This document shows positions 1 to 6,049 of a stretch of 13,943 nucleotides of DNA, piece by piece; position 1 is the first letter of the stretch, and every line of letters begins with the position of its first letter. The DNA lies in the NCBI GenBank assembly GCA_017472375.1, contig JAFUQL010000192.1:1-13943 (forward strand), written 5' to 3'. A program made the translations under genes and the position numbers. The notes under the pieces are model-generated. The model made no database searches. It was given only the letters and a program-made list of their open reading frames with translations, and was not told where the DNA came from. The stretch comes from Oscillospiraceae bacterium (lineage in GTDB: Bacteria > Bacillota > Clostridia > Oscillospirales > Ruminococcaceae).

Positions 1-918
1 GATCATGGGCAGAGCCAGATCGATCAGCTGCCACAGCTTCAGGCCCATCAGAGCCATGGCCAGGAACAGGTTCAGGCTCAGGTTGCCCAGAGCATCGATC
101 TCAGCCATGGGGGCCTCGACCTTGGCGGCGTCAACGATGTTGCGGATGGCAGCGGCGGCCAGCATGGCGCCGATGTAGCTGGGCATGGTCATGCCGATGG
201 CGACGAAGACCTTGGAGATCAGCTCGCCGGCGCCGATGGCCAGAGCGAAGTACAGAGCGGCGTTCAGGAACTTCTCGTTGTTGACCTCAGGAGCAGCAGC
301 GGCCTCAGCGGCGTCGTTGTTCTGAGCAACGGAAGTAACGGTGGACTTCAGGTTGTGCTTCTTCAGACGAGCAGTGGCAACGGGGCCGCCCATCATGGAG
401 CCGGAGACCAGACCGTAGGTAGCAGCAGCCAGGGACACGACGGCAGCGCCCTCAATGCCCAGCTCCTCCATCATGGGGCCGAAGGAACCAGCGGTGCCAT
501 GGCCGCCGACCAGGGGGATGGAGCCCATGGCCAGGCCCAGACGGGGATCCAGACCCAGGACACCGGCCAGAACGGAACCGATGATATCCTGGCAGGTGAC
601 CAGAACGATGGACACGCCCAGGAAGATGAAGACCTGGACGCCGCCCTTCTTCAGCAGAGCGAAGCTGGCCATGAAGCCAACGCTGGTGAAGAAGACGGTC
701 ATGAAGAAGCTCTGCAGGGTGCCATCAAAGTTGATGGTGGCGATGCCGGTCATGTACAGGACCAGGTGCACCAGGGAGTACACCAGGCCGCCCACGACGG
801 GAGCGGGGATGCAGTAGCGGCTGAAGATGGGGACCTTCTTGACCAGAAGACGGCCCAGCATCAGTACCAGAGCCGCAATGGCAGTGGCATGATACATGTT
901 CATTTCGATGGTAATCAT
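1..918 (-). CDS. gltS: Sodium/glutamate symporter GltS, C-terminus cut off by the window edge
   Basis: Inner-membrane carrier that imports glutamate with sodium. The visible 306 residues are the N-terminal three quarters of a protein family that is usually about 400 residues long. Family signatures are clear: GRLLVKKVPIFSRYCIPAPV (residues 22-41), the re-entrant-loop motif GGHGTAGSF (138-146), and LGNLSLNLFLAMALMGLKLW (277-296), which is almost the same as E. coli GltS. Hydrophobic helices alternate throughout. A soluble Ala-rich loop lies at about 185-215. The start is ATG at 918, with GAGGAG (925-930) six bases upstream; the next ATGs (codons 6 and 8) lack a site. The gene lies downstream of, and codirectional with, a GlnK/GlnL-like two-component pair, separated by 274 bp that carries likely regulator sites, so it is probably the regulated target. 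Family assignment is firm; substrate is inferred from the family. Confidence 0.93.
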   Translation of the reverse strand, partial: MITIEMNMYHATAIAALVLMLGRLLVKKVPIFSRYCIPAPVVGGLVYSLVHLVLYMTGIATINFDGTLQSFFMTVFFTSVGFMASFALLKKGGVQVFIFLGVSIVLVTCQDIIGSVLAGVLGLDPRLGLAMGSIPLVGGHGTAGSFGPMMEELGIEGAAVVSLAAATYGLVSGSMMGGPVATARLKKHNLKSTVTSVAQNNDAAEAAAAPEVNNEKFLNAALYFALAIGAGELISKVFVAIGMTMPSYIGAMLAAAAIRNIVDAAKVEAPMAEIDALGNLSLNLFLAMALMGLKLWQLIDLALPMI

Positions 919-928
919 GTTTCTCTCC

Positions 929-990
929 TCTTTCCATATTTGGTTTCTCACATGCGCCCCGGGCGGGTTCCCGAAGCCCTTATGGAAAGA
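929..990 (-). promoter_or_regulatory. 10-bp perfect inverted repeat in the gltS leader reaching the ribosome site
   Basis: TCTTTCCATA at 929-938 is the exact reverse complement of TATGGAAAGA at 981-990, with 42 bp between. In a gltS transcript the inner arm would enter the GAGGAG ribosome site (925-930), so pairing could hide it. The spacer is GC-rich and could fold further. A weak -10-like CATAAT lies at 990-995. If that is the true promoter, the transcript would start inside the outer arm and the repeat would act as a DNA operator instead. Both roles are inference. Confidence 0.45.
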
Positions 991-1048
991 TTATGAACAC
1001 TTTTTATCAAAATTCTACAAATTCAGCCGGCCTCGTGGAACGATTCAG

Positions 1049-1065
1049 CCTTTTGCACCAAAAGG
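1049..1065. repeat. Palindrome CCTTTTG-CAC-CAAAAGG upstream of gltS
   Basis: Perfect 7-bp arms around a 3-bp centre in the regulator-gltS intergenic region. There is no T-run on either side, so it is not a good intrinsic terminator. Its TTTTG half-site echoes the TTTTGAAGG repeats 80 bp away, so a protein-binding site is plausible but unproven. Confidence 0.4.
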
Positions 1066-1137
1066 GCCGTCCGAACACTTTGTTGGATTGCGGGCCTCTT
1101 GGTCAGCCCGCCGCCCGCCCATCGCAAGATTGCAAAG

Positions 1138-1179
1138 TTTTGAAGGTATTTTGAAGGAATCGTGCGCGCCTTTTGAAGG
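1138..1179 (+). promoter_or_regulatory. Three TTTTGAAGG direct repeats, probable binding sites of the GlnL-like regulator
   Basis: TTTTGAAGG occurs at 1138-1146, 1149-1157 and 1171-1179, with starts exactly 11 and 22 bp apart, so all copies face the same side of the helix. From memory of published work, B. subtilis GlnL binds a direct repeat TTTTGTN4TTTTGT. The match to TTTTGAN5TTTTGA, in the gap between a GlnL-like gene and a glutamate transporter gene, suggests the same job. Read along gltS they are CCTTCAAAA. They sit about 220 bp before the gltS start, farther than expected for a simple activator, and no good promoter is visible right beside them. Confidence 0.6.
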
Positions 1180-1192
1180 TTTCCGAAACCGC

Positions 1193-2032
1193 TTATTCCT
1201 CCATGATGATCATCAGGCCATCCAGGAATTTCTTCAGGCTGACCTTTCCGCCAGTGGGCCGGCGGCCGCGGATGTGATCCATCTCCGCGCGGATCTCCTC
1301 AAAGGGAAACAGACTGCCCGAATAGCGGGCGAAGGTCTCGTTGGTGTAATCCTCACAGCCCATATGGGCCAGGTTGACCATGCCGGCGGCCACGGCGCGG
1401 CGGGCGCGCTGCTCCATATTCTTGGGGGTGGGGCACAGGGCCTCACACAGCTGACCCACGCTGGTCTGGGCCACCGTCAGATGATTCTCATACAGATAGC
1501 CGCACATCTTCAGGATGTCCGCCGAACCCTTCTCGCCGGACATACCCAGAGACCCCAGCACATTCTGCACCCGGCGCAGGCGCTGGGCCTCGTCGCTGGG
1601 GGGCGCAGGGGTATCGGCAGGGCCGCTGAACATGCTGCGGATGCTGGCCAGCGTGCGCTCGTTGGCCACCTGCTGGGTCACATTCTGCAGCACGCCCCGC
1701 ACCTCCAACAGGTTGATGGGCTTGGAAATGAAGAAGTTGATGCCGGCGCTGTACGCCTTGCCGATCAGGGTCTTGTCCGACACCTGGCTCAGCATGACAC
1801 ACTTGCCCGTAAATCCCTGCGCGCGCAGATCGGTGATGACCTCGATGCCGTCGCGCTGAGGCATGAAGAAATCCATCAGAATGACATCCGGGCGGGTGCC
1901 CAGGATCTCGCCTGTGGTGGGCATTCCATCGGCAGAATCGCCGCAGATCTGACCCAGTTTCTCACTGATGATGATACGGGAAAGATTGTGGATGATGGAC
2001 GGATCGTCCTCCATGATATAGATCCGGACCAA
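1193..2032 (-). CDS. Response regulator with YcbB-type DNA-binding domain (GlnL-like)
   Basis: Cytoplasmic transcription regulator of 279 residues that should be phosphorylated by the kinase encoded just upstream. The receiver domain (about 1-120) has the acidic pocket E8-D9-D10, phospho-acceptor D54 in LMDFFMP, S82 and K104 in the SKP motif. The C-terminal part (about 153-275, from VQNVLGSLGMSGEKG onward) matches the YcbB domain of B. subtilis GlnL rather than an OmpR or LuxR helix-turn-helix. B. subtilis GlnK-GlnL switches on glutamine uptake and glutaminase genes, so a role in glutamine/glutamate sensing is inferred, supported by gltS next door. The start is chosen as TTG 2032, because AAGGAGG (2040-2046) lies seven bases before it; TTG 2038, six bases upstream and overlapping the kinase stop, has only one base of spacing. 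No upstream ATG exists. Confidence 0.85.
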   Translation of the reverse strand: MVRIYIMEDDPSIIHNLSRIIISEKLGQICGDSADGMPTTGEILGTRPDVILMDFFMPQRDGIEVITDLRAQGFTGKCVMLSQVSDKTLIGKAYSAGINFFISKPINLLEVRGVLQNVTQQVANERTLASIRSMFSGPADTPAPPSDEAQRLRRVQNVLGSLGMSGEKGSADILKMCGYLYENHLTVAQTSVGQLCEALCPTPKNMEQRARRAVAAGMVNLAHMGCEDYTNETFARYSGSLFPFEEIRAEMDHIRGRRPTGGKVSLKKFLDGLMIIMEE

Positions 2033-2034
2033 GC

Positions 2035-3363
2035 TCAATCCTCCTTCGCAGTAATTTCCTCCAAAATGGCGGCAGGGATGCGCACCCAGAAGGTAGTGCG
2101 CTCACCCGGCACAGAATCCACCCAGATGGTCCCGCCCAGCTCCTCTTCCAGGGACATTTTTGCGCCGGTCAGGCCCATGCCCCGGTAGATGTTGCCGGTC
2201 TTGGTGTCAAATTTGGTGGAATAGCCCATCTGGAACACCCGTTCCTGCATAGAGGGCTCAATGCCGGGGCCGTTGTCGGCCACCTGGATCAGGTAATCTC
2301 CGTCCACCTTGTCGGCGCGGATGCGCACGACACCGCCGCCCGGGGCGGCAGGCGCGGAGTTGATGGCTTCAATGGAATTGTTCACCAGACACCGCAGCAC
2401 CGACATGAGCAGGTAGTGGTGTCTGGTAACAAAATCCGCACTGGTCTCAAAGTCCAGCCGGATGGAAACGCCCTCGTGCTCCAGCACGCGGGTGGTGGAC
2501 TCCCGCAGGATGTGCAGGATGTCCTGAAAGCGCATGACGTCCTCTTCTTCGTCGTCATTTTCGCCGAGCTGTGCCTGGATGCCCTGCGTGATGCGCAGGT
2601 AGTCCTTCTTCACATCGTGCACGTCGCAGGCGATGTACAGGGCCAGCTTTTTGGTCTCGGGCGGAATATCCAGCCCGCTGAGCTTCTCGTACAGGGTGTA
2701 GGCATTTTTCACAATGCCCTCAATGTTGCCGCAGCTCTTCTGCATGAAATACAGCTCGGTGCGCAGACCGGTCTTCATCAGAAACAGGCGCTGATAGCGC
2801 TCCTGATGCTCGGCGTTGGTGAGCAGATCCCGGTAGCGGGAATACAGCGCCATCAGGATGACCACCAGCACGGCGCGGATCATGGCGATGACGATCAGCG
2901 CCAGATAGAAGTGCAGCTCCGCCCGGGCAAGGTCCATGTGGGTGTTGATGGCCACCTCCACCATGTTGGAGCCGAAATCACAGGCTACCAGCGACGCCCA
3001 GAGCTGGCGGTACAGGATGGTGTACCGCTTGCGCACCAAAAAGTGGAAGATGCAGCCGTAGACGATGTAGAACACCGCGCCGGCCACGTTGACCTGCACC
3101 GCGTGGAACAGGGCCGCGCCCTGCGCCGCCGCATAGGCGCTGCGGAACAGGAGGATCGCCGCCGCAGTGATGGCTCCCGTCCTGCGGGGGTCATTCTCCC
3201 GGGCGAGGGTCATCAAAAAAAAGGGGAACAGCACCACGGCCAGCGAGATGCGAAAGCCGTCCAGCTGGAAATGGAGGCCCAATTCGCTGAACAGGACCAT
3301 CGCCAGGGCGATCAGCCCGTCCTGCCTTAAACACCTTGTTCGGTTCCGCTCCATTCCAACCAC
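2035..3363 (-). CDS. Membrane sensor histidine kinase, GlnK-like partner of the YcbB-domain regulator
   Basis: Sensor kinase of up to 442 residues. The first 175 residues form about six hydrophobic segments (roughly 17-33, 37-54, 64-84, 91-110, 119-139, 150-174) with no large extracellular sensor domain, so the signal is probably read in or through the membrane. The likely phospho-acceptor is H249 in CDVHDVKKDY. The ATPase domain has the N-box with N328 and N329 (VNNSIEAIN), the G1 box DNGPG (363-367), the F-box MGYSTK (379-384) and the G2 box GMGLTG (395-400). Its stop is two bases from the regulator start, so the two are translationally linked. GTG 3363 and ATG 3354 are both possible starts, each with a modest G-rich site upstream; I cannot separate them. 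The glutamine or glutamate stimulus is inferred only from the partner and from gltS. Confidence 0.85.
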   Translation of the reverse strand: MVGMERNRTRCLRQDGLIALAMVLFSELGLHFQLDGFRISLAVVLFPFFLMTLARENDPRRTGAITAAAILLFRSAYAAAQGAALFHAVQVNVAGAVFYIVYGCIFHFLVRKRYTILYRQLWASLVACDFGSNMVEVAINTHMDLARAELHFYLALIVIAMIRAVLVVILMALYSRYRDLLTNAEHQERYQRLFLMKTGLRTELYFMQKSCGNIEGIVKNAYTLYEKLSGLDIPPETKKLALYIACDVHDVKKDYLRITQGIQAQLGENDDEEEDVMRFQDILHILRESTTRVLEHEGVSIRLDFETSADFVTRHHYLLMSVLRCLVNNSIEAINSAPAAPGGGVVRIRADKVDGDYLIQVADNGPGIEPSMQERVFQMGYSTKFDTKTGNIYRGMGLTGAKMSLEEELGGTIWVDSVPGERTTFWVRIPAAILEEITAKED

Positions 3364-3419
3364 CCCGGGCCGCCCCGGGGCCCCTCTTTACAGATTTATA
3401 TTTTAAAGATTCTACCCCT

Positions 3420-3448
3420 AATATACCACACAAACAGAAACCTGTACA
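3420..3448 (-). promoter_or_regulatory. Promoter of the histidine kinase/regulator pair with palindromic -35
   Basis: On the minus strand, -10 TATATT (3420-3425) is preceded by TGTGG, giving the TGTGn extended -10. Seventeen bases upstream lies TGTACA (3443-3448), a partial match to TTGACA. The -35 is the centre of a perfect 10-bp palindrome CCTGTACAGG (3441-3450), which could be an operator. The predicted leader is about 50 bases long. Confidence 0.6.
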
Positions 3449-3524
3449 GGGGAAACGGCTATAAATGAAACGATTTGAACGGATTTTTTGCTTTATTAAG
3501 TAAATCGCTTTTATCCTTCAAGAA

Positions 3525-3554
3525 AATGAAACACGCACAGTTTTGTGCTTCATT
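3525..3554 (-). terminator. Candidate terminator of the oxidoreductase operon
   Basis: On the minus strand AATGAA, then GCACA, a 4-base loop, TGTGC, a 4-base bulge and TTCATT can form an 11-bp interrupted stem, followed by TTCTT. The stem is imperfect and the T-run short. The same stem read on the plus strand is followed after a few bases by TTTTTT (3562-3567), so it could work in either direction. Confidence 0.4.
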
Positions 3555-3671
3555 AAATTAATTTTTTGTTGGTTTGCCCAAATGCCTGTGCTCCAAATCG
3601 CCCTTTTTTGTTTGATTCGCACCCGGCAAAAACAGTGCCGTTCACCTGCTTTTTCGCAGGCCGGGCCGACC

Positions 3672-4739
3672 TCAGCCCCGGCCGAATGCGGCACGGATGC
3701 CGGCAGCAAAGACCGCAGCGCGCCCGTCGATGCCGGGCAGCCCCAGCACCTCGCCGGCGTTGTTGGCGGTCTCCAGCATGGTGAACCGGGGCGGCAGGTA
3801 AAAGCCTTTGTTCATGTTCAGCGCCGCGATGAGCTGCTGCGCCACCAGGTCGCTGCCGGAGTAGCCCGACACCACCAGACCGAACAGGGCCTTCTCCTGA
3901 AAGCTCTGGGTGCGGTACAAAGCGGTGAGCCGGTTGACAAAGGCGGTGAGGTTGGCGCTCATGGCATCGTTGTAGTTGGGGCAGAGCATCACCACGCCGT
4001 CGGCAGCCTTCACCGCCGGATAGACCTCCTCCACCATCAGGCCGCCGTAGAAGCAGCTTCCCTGCTCGCCGTAGTGTAGGCACATCCGATACGGGCAGCC
4101 GCTGCAGTCCACCACTGCGCCGTTGCGCAGGCCGATCTCGGTGACCTCGAACTCCGAAAGCTGCTCCCGCACCTTCTTCCACAGCACATAGGTGTTGCTG
4201 TTGCGGTGGCTGGAGGCGTGCAGCACCACCAGCTTCGGGGCTTCCCGGGTGGGAAGCTCAAAGCTCATCAGCCGCTCCACCAGCGTTTCGGCGCTGGCCA
4301 GGTAGGCGTGGTATTCGTCGGTGCCCAGATTGGCCGCCCGGATCGCATAATTCTTCAGGGTGCGGGTGCTCTCCACCAGCGGTGCGCCGATGAACGCGCA
4401 GCCGCAGAGGTTGGCCGCCAGCACCAGTTCCCGGCTGACCGCCTTGGTGTACAGTTCGCTCTCTCCATCCACCAGCACCGCGCCCAGGCAGCCGTCCAGG
4501 CAGCCGGGGTGGGTGCGCAGCCAGGCCAGCAGGGCGCACCACTCCAGGTTGACGCCGCTTTTCCCCAGCGCCACCGCGAACAGCACCCGCCGGCCGTGGA
4601 ACGCCCCCATCTCAGAGGCGTGGTCCACCACCTGGCAGTCCCGGCCGGCCAGCGCCGCCCGCAGGGCCACGTCCAGCCGGGGGCTTGCAGGGCCCGCCGG
4701 GCGGATGACCAGCAGCGGCGCTGTCTCGCAGCCAATCAT
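3672..4739 (-). CDS. Flavodoxin-fold NAD(P)H:FMN-type oxidoreductase with an extra degenerate N-terminal copy
   Basis: Predicted cytoplasmic flavoprotein, 355 residues. Residues 168-345 match the NADPH-dependent FMN reductase/iron-sulfur flavoprotein family: beta strand KLVVLH followed by the FMN phosphate loop ASSHRNSNT (175-183), and the motif LCPNYNDAMSANLTAFVNRL (252-271). A cysteine set C212, C215, C220 and C229 sits where related proteins carry a CxxCxxC cluster, but the spacing differs, so a metal cluster is only possible. Family members are usually about 180-230 residues; here residues 1-165 look like a second, degraded copy of the same fold without the phosphate loop. The ATG overlaps the upstream dehydrogenase stop (ATGA, 4 bp), so the two proteins are made together and may be partners. 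Substrate unknown. Confidence 0.8.
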   Translation of the reverse strand: MIGCETAPLLVIRPAGPASPRLDVALRAALAGRDCQVVDHASEMGAFHGRRVLFAVALGKSGVNLEWCALLAWLRTHPGCLDGCLGAVLVDGESELYTKAVSRELVLAANLCGCAFIGAPLVESTRTLKNYAIRAANLGTDEYHAYLASAETLVERLMSFELPTREAPKLVVLHASSHRNSNTYVLWKKVREQLSEFEVTEIGLRNGAVVDCSGCPYRMCLHYGEQGSCFYGGLMVEEVYPAVKAADGVVMLCPNYNDAMSANLTAFVNRLTALYRTQSFQEKALFGLVVSGYSGSDLVAQQLIAALNMNKGFYLPPRFTMLETANNAGEVLGLPGIDGRAAVFAAGIRAAFGRG

Positions 4740-6001
4740 TTCAGGGCCGCCAGGCCGGCCTCAGCGGCGCGGATGCGGTCAAACAGAGCCTCGGGCATAT
4801 CCACCGTCTCGGTCTCCAGACCGGCGGGGGTGTAGCGGGTGCGGCAGCCCATGTAGATGCCGCCGAAGTACACCGCGCCGTAGTGCCACTCGCCCCGCAG
4901 GGTGAGCAGGATGCTGATGGCGCCGCTGGACAGGGCGGGAGCCACATAGGGCTTGTAGCCAAGGGCGCGCATCTCCATGTTGGCGGTGACCGCCAGCTGG
5001 GTCAGGGCGCGGCTGCGCTCGTCGTCGTACTTGGCGATGGAGTTGGCAATGACCAGATCCTGGCCGTGGGGGCCGTAGGCGCGGCCCTCGGTGAGGAAGT
5101 CGCCGAAGCGCTCCTTGTCCCGCTTGGCGTAGTAGGCCGCGCGGGCGTTCATCACGCCCAGGCCGAAGCCCTGCACCTGCTCGGGCAGCAGGCCCTGGCC
5201 GTCAAAGTTGCCCTCCTCGTCCTTGTTGCTGGCCAGCCAGGCAGCGCGGGCCAGAGCATCCACGGGGTCGCTGACTACGCAGAACAGGCCCTTGAAGCCG
5301 GCATCACGGGCCTGACGGGCGTAGTGGCTGACGATGGCCTTGTTGTTCTCATACTGGGCCATGCGCACGTCCTTCACGCCGCTGCCCACGGGGGGGATGC
5401 CCTTGCTGGCCACGAAGATGAAGGCGTCGCAGTTCATCAGATCCTCGGCGGCCACCACCTCCACCTGGGGCAGCGCATCGTAGTCCCAGGGATAGGCGAT
5501 CTGGTTGATCTCGAACTCCCAGCGGGCGGCGGCCTTCTCGCTGATGTCGCAGATGCCGATGGACTCGATCACATCAGCGCCCAGAAGGCGCAGGCCCAGC
5601 AGCAGGGTGCTGCCCACATCGCCCAGCGCCAGCAGATGGACCCGCAGCTTCTTTTCGGGCTTCTTGCCGCCGAAGCCGCCCTGCAGCAGGGTGCGCCAGG
5701 CGGGGTGGGCCATGTTGACGGCGCGCAGCTTGCCCGCCTCGGAGGCGTCGGCAGTCACATCGTCCAGCAGACCGGGGGCCACCGCATGCAGAGCGCTGCC
5801 GTTCAGCCAGGACACATCCTCATGGGCGGTCAGGGTGCGGGGGTCGGTGACCTTCCATGCGGCGCGGTTGGCGTCCAGCTCAGGGTTGTTCACCAGGTAA
5901 ACCAGAGAGCCCTCCTTCCAGTCGGCGGGAGAGGCCTGCTCAAAGGGCAGGTCGGCGGTGGTGCAGCAGATGGTGCCGTCAATGTTGTAGTAGTTCAGCA
6001 T
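4736..6001 (-). CDS. Divergent lactate/malate dehydrogenase-superfamily protein with N-terminal extension
   Basis: Predicted NAD(P)-dependent 2-hydroxyacid oxidoreductase, 421 residues against about 310-330 for the family. After a 118-residue extension that I do not recognise comes the Rossmann fold: VHLLALGDVGS (121-131) and acidic D152 at the end of strand 2, which usually favours NAD. The family order then follows: R213 in the DVRMAQ loop, SDPVD (244-248) in place of NPVD, R287 in NARAAY, and H312 in YGPHGQD at the catalytic His position of GEHGD. So the catalytic set seems present but the surrounding motifs are altered; substrate cannot be assigned. AAAGGAG precedes the ATG with about ten bases of spacing. 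It lies 48 bp after the giant gene and overlaps the flavoprotein gene, and it is probably cotranscribed with both. Confidence 0.8.
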   Translation of the reverse strand: MLNYYNIDGTICCTTADLPFEQASPADWKEGSLVYLVNNPELDANRAAWKVTDPRTLTAHEDVSWLNGSALHAVAPGLLDDVTADASEAGKLRAVNMAHPAWRTLLQGGFGGKKPEKKLRVHLLALGDVGSTLLLGLRLLGADVIESIGICDISEKAAARWEFEINQIAYPWDYDALPQVEVVAAEDLMNCDAFIFVASKGIPPVGSGVKDVRMAQYENNKAIVSHYARQARDAGFKGLFCVVSDPVDALARAAWLASNKDEEGNFDGQGLLPEQVQGFGLGVMNARAAYYAKRDKERFGDFLTEGRAYGPHGQDLVIANSIAKYDDERSRALTQLAVTANMEMRALGYKPYVAPALSSGAISILLTLRGEWHYGAVYFGGIYMGCRTRYTPAGLETETVDMPEALFDRIRAAEAGLAALK

Positions 6002-6049
6002 AGAGCGCTGTCTCCTTTACTTTTATATATATATGTGTGGCCGGGCCGC

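Larger units (their letters stand above)
3364..3671. other. Gene-free region, 308 bp, AT-rich
   Basis: Separates the histidine kinase gene from the end of the three-gene operon. It is clearly more AT-rich than the flanking genes. It contains the kinase promoter (3420-3448) and a hairpin at 3525-3554. Next to the oxidoreductase stop, CCTGC at 3645-3660 can also pair with GCAGG in a small 5-bp stem. The short open frames here have no recognisable protein, and I see no other gene. Confidence 0.7.

Noticed and set aside
1183..1192. GGTTTCGGAAACC next to the regulator stop as a terminator
   Set aside because: The arms leave too small a loop for the full stem, and no T-run follows in the regulator's direction.
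355..2188. Long plus-strand open frames opposite gltS and the response regulator
   Set aside because: They are antisense shadows; the minus strand gives gltS and receiver/YcbB motifs, and the plus-strand translations match nothing known.
6022..6034. TA-repeat upstream of the dehydrogenase gene as a separate promoter
   Set aside because: It contains TATA-like hexamers on the minus strand but no -35 and no TGTGn element as in the other promoters. The 48-bp gap fits cotranscription better.
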